Shown here piece by piece: positions 43,812 through 53,181 of a stretch of 64,000 nt of DNA. The stretch is from assembly GCF_016219575.1 (NCBI RefSeq), contig NZ_JACRMG010000009.1, forward strand, positions 806,001 to 870,000, in the 5' to 3' direction. The translations under genes were made by a program, and so were the position numbers. The notes below the pieces were generated by a model. The model made no database searches. It was not told the origin of the DNA and saw nothing but the letters and a program-made list of their open reading frames with translations. Source of the stretch: Bradyrhizobium sp. (lineage in GTDB: Bacteria > Pseudomonadota > Alphaproteobacteria > Rhizobiales > Xanthobacteraceae). Each line of letters starts with the position of its first letter. Position 1 is the stretch's first letter.

Positions 43812-45707
43812 CTATGGGCCGTCGGTTGGCTCTTTCGGCTCGACATAACGCGGGAACACGCCGACTGGTGCCGGCAGCGCCGTGCCCGGTGCGATGCGTC
43901 TGGCGCCGCCGAGCGCCGTGAAATTGCGTTCGCCTGCGGGGACGCCGAGGCTGTCGAGCAGCTTGTCGGCGGACGCCGGCATCACCGGCAGCGCCAGGAT
44001 CGCGATCTGCCGCACCACTTCGGCGGTGACATAGAGCACCGTCTTCTGCCGCGCCGGATCGGTCTTGGCCAGCGCCCACGGCGCCTCGCCCGCAAAGTAG
44101 CGGTTGGCTTCGGCCACCACAGCCCACACGGCGTTGAGCCATTGATGGATCTGCTGCGTCGCCATGGCGGTGCGCGCAATTCCGATCATGCCGTCGGCCT
44201 GCGCCAGGATCGCCTTGTCATTGTCGGTGAATTCGCCGGGCTCCGGCAGCACGCCGCCGAGTTGTTTCGCGATCATCGACAGCGAGCGCTGCGCCAGATT
44301 GCCGAGGTCGTTGGCGAGATCGGCATTGATCCGCGCCACGATGGCCTCGTGGTTGTAGTTGCCGTCCTGCCCGAACGGCACCTCGCGCAGGAAGAAGTAG
44401 CGCACCTGGTCGACGCCGTACTGCTTGGCGAGGTTGAAGGGGTCGACGACATTGCCGACCGACTTCGACATCTTCTCGCCCCTGTTGAACAGGAAGCCGT
44501 GGGCATAGACGCGCTTCTGCACGGGCACGCCGGCTGACATCAGGAAAGCCGGCCAGTACACCGCATGGAAGCGGATGATGTCCTTGCCGATGATGTGCAC
44601 GTCCGCCGGCCAGTAGCGCCAGCGCGGATCGGTCTCATCGGGAAAGCCGACGCCGGTGATGTAGTTGGTCAGCGCGTCGACCCAGACATACATCACGTGC
44701 TCGGGGTCGTTCGGCACTTTCACGCCCCAGTCGAAGGTGGTGCGCGAGATCGAGAGATCCTTCAACCCGCCTTTGACGAAGCTCATCACCTCGTTGCGGC
44801 GCGAATCCGGTCCGATGAAATCGGGCTGGCTTTCGTACAGCGCGAGCAGCCTGTCCTGGTAGGCGGACAGCCGGAAGAAATAGCTCTTTTCCTCGACCCA
44901 CTCGACCGGCGTCCCCTGTGGGCCGCGGCGCACGTTGTCCTCGCCGACGGTGGTTTCTTCCGCGTCGTAATAGGCCTCGTCGCGCACCGAATACCAGCCG
45001 GCATAGGTGTCGACATAGATGTCGCCGTTCTGCTGCATCCGGTTCCAGACCACCTGCACCGATTTGTGATGCGCGGGCTCCGTGGTGCGGATGAAGCGGT
45101 CGAAGGAAACGTTGAGGGTCTCGTCCATCTCGCGGAAGCGCGCGGCGTTGCGGTCTGCGAGCTGGGCCGCCGTCATGCCCTCGGCCGCGGCGGTCTGGAT
45201 CATCTTCTGGCCATGCTCGTCGGTGCCGGTCAGGAAGAACACGTCCTTGCCGTCGAGGCGCTGGAAGCGTGCGATGGCATCGGTTGCGATCGCCTCATAG
45301 GCGTGGCCGATATGCGGCTGGCCGTTCGGATAGGCGATGGCGGTCGTGATGTAGAAGAGGTTGCTGCGCGAAGCCGTCGCCGGCTTTGCGGCCGGCGCGG
45401 GCCTGACGGCCGGTGCAGGCTTGGGCTTCGGTGCTGCCGCTTTGGGTGCAGGCTTAGGCGCAGCTGGCGGCGGCGCCTTCCTGGCTTTCGGCGCAGCAGC
45501 TGATTTGCGAGCCTTCGCCTTCTTTGCAGATTTCTTTGCTGATTTCTTGGCGGCCTTCTTCGGAGCCGCCTTCGTTGCGGACTTCCTGGCTTTCTTGGTC
45601 GACTTCTTCGCCTTCTTCACGGCAGCCTTCTGGGCGCGCTTCTTCGTTGCGGCGGCCGTCGTCTTCTTCGCCTTTTTCTTCTTCGAAGATTTCGTCTTCC
45701 TGGCCAC
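43812..45707 (-). CDS. metG: Methionyl-tRNA synthetase with lysine-rich N-terminal extension
   Basis: 631 residues from the GTG at 45707, which has aagga at good spacing. Residues about 1-115 are a Lys/Ala/Pro-rich, histone-H1-like tail (31 Lys in the first 77 residues; repeated AKK, SAKK and PKP units). The catalytic core begins near 117 with [26 protein letters not shown] at 132-135; the KMSKS loop is [14 protein letters not shown]. The connective peptide ([22 protein letters not shown]) lacks zinc-knuckle cysteines. No Met codon lies between the tail and the HIGH motif, so the tail cannot be trimmed away by picking another ATG. Charges tRNA-Met. Confidence 0.93.
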   Translation of the reverse strand: MARKTKSSKKKKAKKTTAAATKKRAQKAAVKKAKKSTKKARKSATKAAPKKAAKKSAKKSAKKAKARKSAAAPKARKAPPPAAPKPAPKAAAPKPKPAPAVRPAPAAKPATASRSNLFYITTAIAYPNGQPHIGHAYEAIATDAIARFQRLDGKDVFFLTGTDEHGQKMIQTAAAEGMTAAQLADRNAARFREMDETLNVSFDRFIRTTEPAHHKSVQVVWNRMQQNGDIYVDTYAGWYSVRDEAYYDAEETTVGEDNVRRGPQGTPVEWVEEKSYFFRLSAYQDRLLALYESQPDFIGPDSRRNEVMSFVKGGLKDLSISRTTFDWGVKVPNDPEHVMYVWVDALTNYITGVGFPDETDPRWRYWPADVHIIGKDIIRFHAVYWPAFLMSAGVPVQKRVYAHGFLFNRGEKMSKSVGNVVDPFNLAKQYGVDQVRYFFLREVPFGQDGNYNHEAIVARINADLANDLGNLAQRSLSMIAKQLGGVLPEPGEFTDNDKAILAQADGMIGIARTAMATQQIHQWLNAVWAVVAEANRYFAGEAPWALAKTDPARQKTVLYVTAEVVRQIAILALPVMPASADKLLDSLGVPAGERNFTALGGARRIAPGTALPAPVGVFPRYVEPKEPTDGP

Positions 45708-45760
45708 CACGAATTCCTTTGTCGCCTGAACGGGATTTGTTGCGCTTGCGATTCGCCGGT

Positions 45761-46804
45761 CTAGCGTGTCGCTTCCGCGAGCTGCGAAAACACCGAGAAA
45801 ACGAAGGGCTTTCGCTCGAGATTGTAGTCTGCGGTATCGCGCGCCGCGCGGGCGATCTTTTCCCATACCTCCGCCAGCCGTGCAAGGCGCGGCAGGTTCG
45901 CATTGGCGTCGGAATCCGCGTGCAGGCGCTCGCTCACCCAGTGTTCGACGCCGTCGACGAAGGCTGCGAGCGCGACACGGTCGCTGAGGGGAAGTGACTC
46001 GCCGAGCGCGTGCAGTTCCCGCGGATCGACCTGCGGCAACCTCGCCAACAGCGCGGCGGTGCGCTGCTGCAGTTTCAGCGCATCGCCGCCGAGCAGCGTC
46101 AGCGCCCGTGACACGCTGCCTTCGGAAGCCTCGGCCGCTTCAAGCAGCGCCGGATCGTCCGCGTCGATATCCGCCGCACGGGCCGCGGCGCGCACCACGT
46201 CGCCGGTCGCAAGCGGGCGCAGCGGCAGCTTACGACAGCGCGACAAGATGGTCGGCAGTACCCGCGCCGGTGCGTGGCTGACCAGCAGGAACAGCGATTG
46301 CTGCGGCGGCTCCTCGAGGATCTTCAGCAGCGCGTTGGCTGCGTTCGGATTGAGTTCGTCGACGGTATCGACGATGCACACCCGCCAGCCCTCGACGGCC
46401 GCGGTCGAGCCGAAAAAGGAGATGGTCTCGCGCGTCTCATCGACCGTGATCACCGTGCGCAGCACGCCGCGATCGTTCAGCCCGCGCTCCAGCACCAGAA
46501 GTCCGCCATGCGCGCCGGCGGCAACCTGGCGCGCGATCGGGTCGCCGGGATCGAGCGCCAGCGACTGCGCGCGCTGCACGGCCGGCGCCTGCGCATTGCG
46601 ATGGGCCAGCACGAAGCGCGCCATCCGGTAGGCCAGCGTCGCCTTGCCGATGCCCGGCGCGCCGCCGATCAGCCAGGCGTGTGGAATCCGGCCGCCACGA
46701 TAGGCGTTCAGCAGCGCCGGCTCCGCCTCGCGATGCCCGAACAGGTCGCTGGTCTCGCGCGGATGTCTGACGGCAATCTCTTCTGCGGTCTTGCGCGCGT
46801 TCAT
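45761..46804 (-). CDS. holB: DNA polymerase III subunit delta'
   Basis: 347 residues, clamp-loader subunit. AAA+-like features: [46 protein letters not shown] with a near-complete P-loop, [40 protein letters not shown], and the SRC motif in [15 protein letters not shown]. The zinc-binding Cys set of gamma/tau is missing, as in delta'. The ATG at 46804 overlaps the tmk stop by ATGA. The coupling tmk-holB is standard. Confidence 0.94.
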   Translation of the reverse strand: MNARKTAEEIAVRHPRETSDLFGHREAEPALLNAYRGGRIPHAWLIGGAPGIGKATLAYRMARFVLAHRNAQAPAVQRAQSLALDPGDPIARQVAAGAHGGLLVLERGLNDRGVLRTVITVDETRETISFFGSTAAVEGWRVCIVDTVDELNPNAANALLKILEEPPQQSLFLLVSHAPARVLPTILSRCRKLPLRPLATGDVVRAAARAADIDADDPALLEAAEASEGSVSRALTLLGGDALKLQQRTAALLARLPQVDPRELHALGESLPLSDRVALAAFVDGVEHWVSERLHADSDANANLPRLARLAEVWEKIARAARDTADYNLERKPFVFSVFSQLAEATR

Positions 46805-47490
46805 GCCGGCGATGCCGTGGTCGCCGCCGCGAAAAGATGGTCGCGCAAGGCGGTCCACACCTGGGCTGCGACCGCATCCGGGCTGGCGGAAGCATCGATC
46901 AGGACGCAGCGTTCGGGATCCTCCGCCGCGATCTGGCGATAGGCGTCGCGCAGATCCTGGTGAAAGTTGATGTCCTCGGACTCGAAGCGATCCGGCTCGC
47001 CCGCACCGCGCCGCGCCGCCGCCCGATTCAACCCGACCTCGACGGGAACGTCGAGGATGATGGTCAGGTCCGGCTTGAGATCGCCGATGGTGACCCGCTG
47101 CATGGCATTGAGCACGCCGGGCGAGACGTTGCCGAGCCGGCCCTGGTAGGCGCGCGTGGAATCGGAGAAGCGGTCGCACAGCACCCAGGTGCCCTGGCTC
47201 AGCGCCGGCTGGATCACGGTGCGGACGTGGTCGTCGCGGGCGGCGGCAAACAGCAGTGTCTCCGCGTCGGGCCCGAGCAGCCTGCCCATCCCCGACAGCA
47301 CGAGATGGCGGATGATCTCGGCGCCCGGCGAACCGCCGGGCTCGCGGGTGACGATGGCACGCAGTTTTGCTGCCGCCAGCCGCTCCGCCAGCAGCTTGAT
47401 CTGGGTGGATTTCCCCGAGCCCTCCCCGCCCTCGAAGGAGATGAACTTGCCGCGCCCGCCCGGCCGCTTGACTGAAGCTGCCTCACCCAT
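46801..47490 (-). CDS. tmk: Thymidylate kinase
   Basis: 229 residues. Phosphorylates dTMP to dTDP. P-loop FEGGEGSGKSTQ (about 19-30), DR(Y/F) motif in LCDRFSDSTRAYQG, VTREPGGSPGAEIIRHL, and the LID region LNRAAARRGAGEPDRFESEDINFH. It lies 3 nt after the carboxypeptidase stop and overlaps holB, so dac-tmk-holB form one transcript. Confidence 0.96.
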   Translation of the reverse strand: MGEAASVKRPGGRGKFISFEGGEGSGKSTQIKLLAERLAAAKLRAIVTREPGGSPGAEIIRHLVLSGMGRLLGPDAETLLFAAARDDHVRTVIQPALSQGTWVLCDRFSDSTRAYQGRLGNVSPGVLNAMQRVTIGDLKPDLTIILDVPVEVGLNRAAARRGAGEPDRFESEDINFHQDLRDAYRQIAAEDPERCVLIDASASPDAVAAQVWTALRDHLFAAATTASPA

Positions 47491-47493
47491 GGT

Positions 47494-48750
47494 TCACAGC
47501 TTCTCGGCGCTGGCGCGGAACATGCCGACGACGAGTTCGCTCGCGCCGTCGATGGCGCGGCGGATGGTCGAACCGGCGCCGACGGCTTCGGCGGCATAGA
47601 CCGGCGTCTCCATCGCGACATTGGCGCCGCGCCAGACGCGGACCACGCCGACCTGCTGGCCTTCCTTGATGGGCGCGCGCACCGGGCCGCTGTAGACGAT
47701 GCGCGCGATCAGCTTTTCGCTGCCGGTCTTCGGCACCATCACCTTGATTGGCTCGCGGCTGGCGAGCTTGACCGAGCGGCTTTCTCCGCCGAAGACCTTG
47801 GCGTAACCGACAAACTGCTTCTCGGCGAACAGCGTTCGCGCCTCGAAATTGCGAAAACCCCATTCCAGCATCTTCTTGGCTTCCTGGGCGCGGTCATCGG
47901 GATCGTCGAGACCATTGATCACGACGATCAGCCGGATGCCGTTCTGCACGGCCGAGCCCACCATGCCGTAGCCGCCTTCCTTGGTGTAGCCGGTCTTCAG
48001 CCCGTCGGCGCCGTTGAGCGAATTGAGCAGCGGATTGCGGTTTTGCTGCCGGATTTTGTTCCAGGTGAATTCGCGCTCGTTGAACAGCTTGTAGAACTCG
48101 GGAAAATCCAGGATCAGGTGCCGCGCGAGCTTCGCCAGCTCCCGCACCGTCATCTTGTTGTTGGGATCGGGCAGGCCGCTGGCGTTGCCGAAGGTGGACT
48201 TCGTCAGGCCCAGCTCGCGTGCCCGCTTGGTCATGTAATCGTTGGCGAACATCCGTTCGTTGCCGGCCATGCCTTCAGCGAGCGCGATGCAGGAATCGTT
48301 GCCGCTCTGGATGATCGCGCCATGCAAGAGGTCGTCGACCGGCACTTTGCTGTTGATCGCCGCAAACATGGTCGAGCCGCCGGATGGCGCGCCGCCCCTG
48401 CGCCAGGCCCCCTCGCTGATACGGAACTCGTCGGTGAGCTTGACCTTGCCTTCCTTGATCGCGTTGAAGACGACCTCGACCGTCATCAGCTTCATCATGC
48501 TGGAGGGCGGGCGCAGCTCGTCGGCGTTCTTCTCGAACAGGATGCTGCCGCTTGTCGCCTCCATCAGGATCGCCGTCGGCGCGTCGCCGTCGAAGGCGTG
48601 CTCGTCCTTCTTGCCGCCCTGCACGCTGTTGTTGGCCGCGTAGACCGCCCCGCCGCACGCGACCGCCGCCACCAGCAAAGCCGCCATAAGAACTCGCCAA
48701 ACGGGCCGGATCGACCGGAATCTGTGCAAAAACGGAGGTTTGGCGGCCAT
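47494..48750 (-). CDS. D-alanyl-D-alanine carboxypeptidase (PBP5/DacF type)
   Basis: 418 residues. A membrane segment or signal (VLMAALLVAAVACGGAVYAAN) starts the periplasmic protein. Penicillin-binding motifs are in order: SxxK as S84-M-M-K87 in RPPSSMMKLMT, SGN in IIQSGNDSCIALAEGM, and KTG in ADGLKTGYTKEGGYGMVGSA. A C-terminal beta domain (GESRSVKLASREPIKVMVP) and a terminal amphipathic stretch (IRRAIDGASELVVGMFRASAEKL) for membrane attachment follow. Trims the terminal D-Ala of peptidoglycan stem peptides. An rlpA gene is nearby but on its own transcript. Confidence 0.95.
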   Translation of the reverse strand: MAAKPPFLHRFRSIRPVWRVLMAALLVAAVACGGAVYAANNSVQGGKKDEHAFDGDAPTAILMEATSGSILFEKNADELRPPSSMMKLMTVEVVFNAIKEGKVKLTDEFRISEGAWRRGGAPSGGSTMFAAINSKVPVDDLLHGAIIQSGNDSCIALAEGMAGNERMFANDYMTKRARELGLTKSTFGNASGLPDPNNKMTVRELAKLARHLILDFPEFYKLFNEREFTWNKIRQQNRNPLLNSLNGADGLKTGYTKEGGYGMVGSAVQNGIRLIVVINGLDDPDDRAQEAKKMLEWGFRNFEARTLFAEKQFVGYAKVFGGESRSVKLASREPIKVMVPKTGSEKLIARIVYSGPVRAPIKEGQQVGVVRVWRGANVAMETPVYAAEAVGAGSTIRRAIDGASELVVGMFRASAEKL

Positions 48751-48905
48751 TGCTCAAGTCCCTGCGGAGCGGCGTTCTAACAGTTGGAGGGGATGGGAAC
48801 AACACGGCTTTTGCCGGGCGCTCCCTCCGGCCCGATTCGATTGCGGCTGCCCCGGAACGACCCTATCGTGCGGCTCCCCGCCCCCACAACCGGTACGGAA
48901 AATCC

Positions 48906-49862
48906 ATGTCATCTTCGCGCACGATCGCGATCAACGGGATCGAGATGTTCATGCTCGAGCAGGGCGAAGGTCCGCTGGTCGTGCTCTGTCATGGCTGGCC
49001 GGAGCTGTCCTATTCCTGGCGGCACCAGATTCCCGCCCTGGCGGCGGCAGGCTTTCACGTCGTGGCGCCCGACATGCGCGGCTTCGGCCGTACCACCGCG
49101 CCGGCAGAGGTCGAAGCCTACAGCATCTTCCACAACGTCGGCGACATCGTCGCGCTGGTCGCAGCCCTCGGCGAGAAGCAGGCCGTCGTGGTCGGCCATG
49201 ACTGGGGTGCACCGGTCGCCTGGCACTGCGCCATGTTCCGCCCGGACATCTTCACCAAGGTCGCAGGACTGAGCGTCCCGCCGCCGGTACGAGGGCGGGG
49301 TCGGCCGCTGGAGACACTGCGCCAGGGCGGCATCACCAATTTCTACTGGCAGTATTTTCAGCCGCCCGGCGTCGCCGAAGCCGAGTTCGAGCGCGACGTC
49401 GCGCTCACCATGCGCACGCTGCTCGTGGGCCGCGACGATGCCGATCCTGCCGCGCATCAGTTCGTCGAGGAAGGCAAAGGTTTTCTTGGCCAAGGCAATC
49501 GTGACGTACCGCTGCCGGACTGGCTAACCGAAGCGGACCTCGCCTACTTCGCCAAAATCTATGCGCAGTCCGGTTTCCGGGGTGGGCTGAACTGGTATCG
49601 CAATCTCGATCGCAACTGGGAGCTGACCGCAGCCTGGCAGGATGCGACTATCAATCAACCCTCGCTGTTTCTGGCGGGCTCCAAGGACGGCGTCATCACG
49701 GGCCTGATTGGCGCCAAGCGCGTTGCAGAACTGGAGCGGGTGCTGACCGATCTGAAAGCAAAAATCATCCTCGACGGCGCCGGACACTGGGTGCAGCAGG
49801 AGCGTCCCGACGAGGTCAATGCGGCGCTGATCGATTTCCTGGCAGTTCCAGGGAAAACCTAG
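48906..49862 (+). CDS. Alpha/beta hydrolase, epoxide hydrolase type
   Basis: 318 residues. Oxyanion motif VLCHGWPELSYSWRHQIPAL (HGWP from residue 29), the nucleophile elbow VVGHDWGAP with D99, as in epoxide hydrolases and dehalogenases, and the catalytic His in DGAGHWVQQERPDEV. Lid residues with Tyr (FYWQYFQ; NWYRNLDRNWE) are consistent with epoxide opening. Reaction inferred from the Asp nucleophile and the HGWP motif. The ATG at 48906 is preferred; the frame before it runs over the carboxypeptidase promoter region. Converges on rlpA with a 4-nt overlap. Confidence 0.88.
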   Translation: MSSSRTIAINGIEMFMLEQGEGPLVVLCHGWPELSYSWRHQIPALAAAGFHVVAPDMRGFGRTTAPAEVEAYSIFHNVGDIVALVAALGEKQAVVVGHDWGAPVAWHCAMFRPDIFTKVAGLSVPPPVRGRGRPLETLRQGGITNFYWQYFQPPGVAEAEFERDVALTMRTLLVGRDDADPAAHQFVEEGKGFLGQGNRDVPLPDWLTEADLAYFAKIYAQSGFRGGLNWYRNLDRNWELTAAWQDATINQPSLFLAGSKDGVITGLIGAKRVAELERVLTDLKAKIILDGAGHWVQQERPDEVNAALIDFLAVPGKT

Positions 49863-50782
49863 TACAGCCCGCGCCCGCTGAGGATCTCGCGCGGGCCCCG
49901 CGGATCGATGGGGGCAAAGGCTGTGGGCTGCGAGGCGAAGCGCTCGTCGGCCTCATAGGAAACGGTACGCGGATTTTCTATCGCGCGGCCGCGGGAACGG
50001 CTCGATGCCGACATTTCAGACGTCGCGTTGATCGACGCATAGTCGGCCGAGGTGTTCCCGAGACTGTAGGGGCGCCCTTCCGGCAGGGGCACATCGCCCC
50101 GGATTGCCCGGCCGCCGGACGGCAGTTCCGGTACGAACGGGCGGGCGGCGGCAACCCGCACGGTGGACGGCGCCGGCGCCGGCGTACCTGTGCGCAGTGT
50201 GGCCAGCAGCTGGCGATCGTCGGTACCTTCCAGCGGCGCCCGGCCGACATATTCGACCCGGACCCTGGCGACGCCATTGCTTTTGAATTCAAGGAGTTCG
50301 GCGGCTTTGTTCGAGACGTCAATGAGGCGGTTGCCATGATAGGGCCCGCGGTCATTGACCCGGACGATCAGCGACTTGCCGTTCCGGATATTGGTGACGC
50401 GGGCATAGGACGGGATCGGCAGGGTCGGATGCGCCGCGGTGAGCGCGGTCATGTCGAAGACCTCGCCATTGGCGGTCAGCCGGCCGTGGAAGTCGTCGCC
50501 GTACCAGGAGGCCATGCCCTCGGCGCGGTAGTTCGGGTCCTCCTCGGGAACATAGACCCGGCCTGCCACCGTATAGGGCTTGCCGACGCGATAGGTGCCG
50601 CCGCCCCTTGGCACGGGGTCGCCGAGCGCCACCACGCGCGGGCTCGAGGACACCCCGTATTTGGGATCGACGCGTTTGGCGAATTTGTCCGAAGAGGCGC
50701 AGTTGGCCAGCACAAGGCAAGTGACGACCGCAGCCGCGCCTTGCGCCGCCCGGAAAACCGGATCTGATCGCCGAATCCCCAT
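49859..50782 (-). CDS. rlpA: RlpA-like septal ring lytic transglycosylase family lipoprotein
   Basis: 307 residues. Signal with lipobox-like end (VTCLVLANC), so probably an outer membrane lipoprotein. The double-psi beta-barrel RlpA core is EGMASWYGDDFHGRLTANGE, FDMTALTAAHPTLP, ARVTNIRNGKSLIVRVNDRGPYHGNRLIDVSNKAAELL, with the catalytic Asp in NDRGPY. The usual C-terminal SPOR domain is not seen; instead a Pro/Arg-rich disordered tail follows from about residue 195. Upstream PYTVAGRVYVPEEDPNYRAEG is typical of alphaproteobacterial RlpA. Acts on denuded septal peptidoglycan in Pseudomonas; here inferred. Confidence 0.92.
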   Translation of the reverse strand: MGIRRSDPVFRAAQGAAAVVTCLVLANCASSDKFAKRVDPKYGVSSSPRVVALGDPVPRGGGTYRVGKPYTVAGRVYVPEEDPNYRAEGMASWYGDDFHGRLTANGEVFDMTALTAAHPTLPIPSYARVTNIRNGKSLIVRVNDRGPYHGNRLIDVSNKAAELLEFKSNGVARVRVEYVGRAPLEGTDDRQLLATLRTGTPAPAPSTVRVAAARPFVPELPSGGRAIRGDVPLPEGRPYSLGNTSADYASINATSEMSASSRSRGRAIENPRTVSYEADERFASQPTAFAPIDPRGPREILSGRGLY

Positions 50783-51117
50783 CGCCCCAAACTACCATTC
50801 CACCCGGCTGCTTGCCCCGTCAAAGGGCTGCGTGCAGCCTCGAACGCCGGATGCGTGCCCCACCTCCGCATCGGATGATGACGATAGCGCAACCCGAACG
50901 CGGCGGAAATGGGGAGAGCCTTTCCGTGGTGAATCAATCCTTGCCTGCTTTTCCCGTCGAAATACGGGTTCGAGCCGCGATTTGCTGTCCCGCTTCCGGA
51001 CAGAGTGTTGCGGCAAAACCTCACTCCGCCCCGATCTCATTTGGCTGCCGTGAATCTTTTTGACTGTGCAAGGCTGCGGTCGTTTGGTCGTAGCCGGGGC
51101 GGGAAGGAAATTTTGCA
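50783..51117. other. Intergenic region without recognised gene
   Basis: 335 nt between rlpA and the first micro-ORF. Short overlapping frames exist on both strands but none has a ribosome site or protein-like composition. It holds the rlpA promoter side. A purine-rich gggaaggaaa leader at its right end belongs to the next small gene. No tRNA or known RNA was recognised. Confidence 0.5.
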
Positions 51118-51207
51118 ATGATCGAGACGGTGACAGCGGTTTTGGGATTGGTCAGCGCGGGCATTTTCCTCGCGCATGCGTTCGACTTCTATCGCTCCCG
51201 GGCCTGA
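51118..51207 (+). CDS. Micro-protein with one predicted membrane helix
   Basis: 29 residues: MIETVTAVLGLVSAGIFLAHAFDFYRSRA. One hydrophobic helix of about 18 residues (VTAVLGLVSAGIFLAHAF) is followed by a basic end, giving an N-out/C-in single-span peptide. A strong gggaaggaa sits about 9 nt before the ATG. Codon use is GC-rich at third positions like neighbours. No family assigned; similar short hydrophobic peptides occur in Bradyrhizobium but are often left unannotated. It is 95 nt before a second such peptide. Confidence 0.6.
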   Translation: MIETVTAVLGLVSAGIFLAHAFDFYRSRA

Positions 51208-51301
51208 GACTGCTGAAGCAAAGCAAGCGACTGCTCGTTCAAGGAACCTGTTCCGAAATCTTTAATCAATTCGGTCCAGCATCGAGAGTGGCAGGTGTTT
51301 C

Positions 51302-51400
51302 ATGCGCAACCAAGATGCAGTTTCCGGCGGGTTCCTGGCCCTGACCACGGCAAGCCTCGTGCTGCTGTGCTCGAGCCTTCTGGCCTTCGCCCTGGCCTGA
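51302..51400 (+). CDS. Second micro-protein with one predicted membrane helix
   Basis: 32 residues beginning MRNQDAVSGGFLALTTASLV and ending LLCSSLLAFALA. The stretch from residue 10 to the end is continuously hydrophobic, enough for one membrane helix. gcaggtgttt before the ATG offers an agg ribosome site at 6-nt spacing. It lies in the same direction as the 29-residue peptide and 140 nt before tRNA-Ser. Function unknown; could equally be read as an export signal without a mature part. Confidence 0.5.
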   Translation: MRNQDAVSGGFLALTTASLVLLCSSLLAFALA

Positions 51401-51539
51401 CGCAGGTTTCGCCGATTCCGATCGGCCCTGCCGTTTCGGCTCCCATCGAGCCGCCGCTTTTCACGTCCCTTCCCTCTGCTATCGAACGCTCCGGGGACTT
51501 TCGCGGCTTCGCCCGCTTTGCTAAGTGCCAGACACGCAC

Positions 51540-51629
51540 GGAAGGGTGGCCGAGTGGTTTAAGGCACCGGTCTTGAAAACCGGCGTGCCTGCAAGGGCAC
51601 CGTGGGTTCGAATCCCACCCCTTCCGCCA
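51540..51629 (+). tRNA. tRNA-Ser (anticodon TGA)
   Basis: 90 nt with encoded CCA. Acceptor GGAAGGG (51540-51546) pairs with CCCTTCC (51619-51625), discriminator G, CCA at 51627-51629. Anticodon loop CTTGAAA gives TGA at 51574-51576. The long variable arm (cgtgcctgcaagggcac) is the class II feature expected of tRNA-Ser. Confidence 0.98.
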
Positions 51630-51862
51630 AAGACGTAGTTTAGCCGCGCAAACCCACGACTGATTTTGACGCCCTGTCCGCAACGCTCATGCGGGGCTGA
51701 CCACGGGGGGTGGCGCTGCAACGCTCCTCGACAGCGCGCCAAATCAAATGAAGCCTCCCGTTTGGAGGGAACGCCGCCACGGGGGGCTCTGGACTGGCTT
51801 CAATAGTGCGCCCGCCAAGAGATTACTTTCGGCGAGATGTCCAGCCCGGGGAATCGTGGCCC

Positions 51863-52498
51863 TTAGCGAGTGTCAGCCTCGTTGATCATTTGGTTACGAA
51901 AGGCGCCAAGGTCACCAAGCATATTCGTCCGCATTTCCGAGCAGACGGCCGCGAGAAGCTGCGGATCCAGGCGAGTCCTGCGCACCTTTCTTCTGGCATG
52001 CGTCTTGAGATAATGAACCGAGTTGTGCTGCAATTCGAAAATCGCGCGTTCGACCTGCTCCTCGGCGGTCCTCTCCATGAAGTGAAGACTTCCCTGTAGG
52101 GCCTTGCGGGGGCCGTAGGGGTATGGCGCCGCTAGATGGTAATGGCCCTCAGGTCCGTAGCAATCGAACTTCGCGATCTCCGATCCGTGAACGACCAGGA
52201 ACGCCGCCGGCCCAGCTCGAGCGATCATCCCCTCGGACGCGGGAACCTCAGCCCAATAGGTCTCCGCGAAACAACCGTTTCCAAGCTCGTATCGGACCAG
52301 GTTCTTCCGATAGGCGATTTGATCGGGCATCCCCGTGAGCCAAAAGTATCTTCGATCGCTCACCTGATGCCACCAATGGCTGGGGACTCGTCGCGTGAAG
52401 AAATGAAACCACGGCCACCATTGCCGCGGCAGCACGCGCTTCGCATGGTTGGCAGGCAGCAGCATGGCCGGGCTCCTACAAAGGCGGTTCTGCGTCAC
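51863..52498 (-). CDS. Hypothetical protein
   Basis: 211 residues if started at 52498, or 200 from the ATG that begins MLLPANHAKRVLPRQWWPWF. Composition is protein-like with many Trp, Tyr and His: HWWHQVSDRRYFWLTGMPDQIAYRKNLVRYELGNG, AFLVVHGSEIAKFDCYGPEGHYHL, ERAIFELQHNSVHYLKTHARRK. The first 20 residues are basic-aromatic and not a clear signal peptide. No family recognised. The base composition of this stretch is somewhat less GC-biased than its neighbours and it lies just after tRNA-Ser, so recent acquisition is possible. Confidence 0.5.
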   Translation of the reverse strand: MTQNRLCRSPAMLLPANHAKRVLPRQWWPWFHFFTRRVPSHWWHQVSDRRYFWLTGMPDQIAYRKNLVRYELGNGCFAETYWAEVPASEGMIARAGPAAFLVVHGSEIAKFDCYGPEGHYHLAAPYPYGPRKALQGSLHFMERTAEEQVERAIFELQHNSVHYLKTHARRKVRRTRLDPQLLAAVCSEMRTNMLGDLGAFRNQMINEADTR

Positions 52499-53001
52499 TA
52501 CGGACGCTTCAGGGATAGTGAAATCCCTGAAAACGTCTGTTGATCATTTGCTTAGCACAATCACCTCGGCGAGGTCTGGTCCGATGCCATCGAGTTAGCC
52601 GGTCTCCCCGAATTGCATTCGCCTCTCACATCAATCCGAGCCATGGCGAAGCGGAGGCGCAGAATATTCTCGTGGGCAAACCGCAGATGGTGTGCAGCCC
52701 TGCTTTTTCCGTTTTCATATTCGTCGGGAGTGCTGCTATTTCATGCGGCCCTGATCCTGTTTCGCTTGAACGGACCAGCAGCGCTTCACCTCAATGTCTA
52801 CCTGTCGGGCTATCGGTTGCTTGTGCTGGCCGGGTTCTGTCGCGCGCGGCTGGCGCAACGGTAGCGCGGCTGAGCCTTGCGGACATCGCCATTCAACACT
52901 TGGGCGCGCCAGGAATTTATGGTCTCCAAATCGCCATTTCTCCGGCAAATTGAAGTCGCAACATTCAGGGATCATCTCCCCGCGCATGGGGAGAGTGATC
53001 G
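52499..53001. other. Gene-poor region with one weak membrane-like frame
   Basis: 503 nt. The only frame of interest is on the plus strand from an ATG at 52643 to a stop at 52862-52864. It would encode about 73 residues with a basic N-terminus (MAKRRRRIFSWANRRW) and two hydrophobic stretches (CAALLFPFSYSSGVLLFHAA; LSGYRLLVLAGFC). It lacks a good ribosome site, so it may be a decayed fragment. Nothing else was recognised; composition is lower in GC than elsewhere. Confidence 0.3.
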
Positions 53002-53181
53002 ATGGCCTACAAGATCGTCGCACAGAAGGATGATACCACCGTTCGCAGCGAACGGAGCAGTCTGCTGATTGCCGCGGCTAAGGCGCGCATCTGGGCCGAG
53101 GAAGGCTGGGACGTCTCGGTCACCGATGGCGAAGGTAACAAGCTGGATCGCGCCGAACTCGATGGTCTGTTCGCCGCCTGA
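53002..53181 (+). CDS. Small conserved-type hypothetical protein
   Basis: 59 residues, MAYKIVAQKDDTTVRSERSS then LLIAAAKARIWAEEGW, VSVTDGEGNKLDRAEL and DGLFAA. ggggagag lies 7 nt before the ATG. The pattern of a short sheet, one helix (AAAKARIWAEEG) and a sheet with DGEGN turn looks like a folded single domain. Proteins like this are common in Bradyrhizobium and of unknown function. Good codon usage and ribosome site make it a real gene. Confidence 0.75.
   Translation: MAYKIVAQKDDTTVRSERSSLLIAAAKARIWAEEGWDVSVTDGEGNKLDRAELDGLFAA

Noticed and set aside
45480..45707. Tandem repeats that look like a CRISPR or minisatellite
   Set aside because: The short periodicity comes from AKK/SAKK codon repeats in coding sequence. 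There are no equal repeats with unique spacers.
45361..45729. Plus-strand frame rich in Phe and Ala opposite the metG tail, looking like a membrane protein
   Set aside because: It is the complement of Lys codons (aag read as ctt/ttc). The minus-strand frame is continuous with the MetRS core, so the Phe-rich frame is a shadow.
50812..51063. 83-codon plus-strand frame between rlpA and tRNA-Ser
   Set aside because: No ribosome site, mixed composition without hydrophobic core or pattern, and it overlaps equally long frames on the opposite strand.
51240..51262. LexA-type box (gttc...gttc)
   Set aside because: The two gttc units are 9 nt apart, whereas the alphaproteobacterial LexA site needs 7, and no SOS gene follows.
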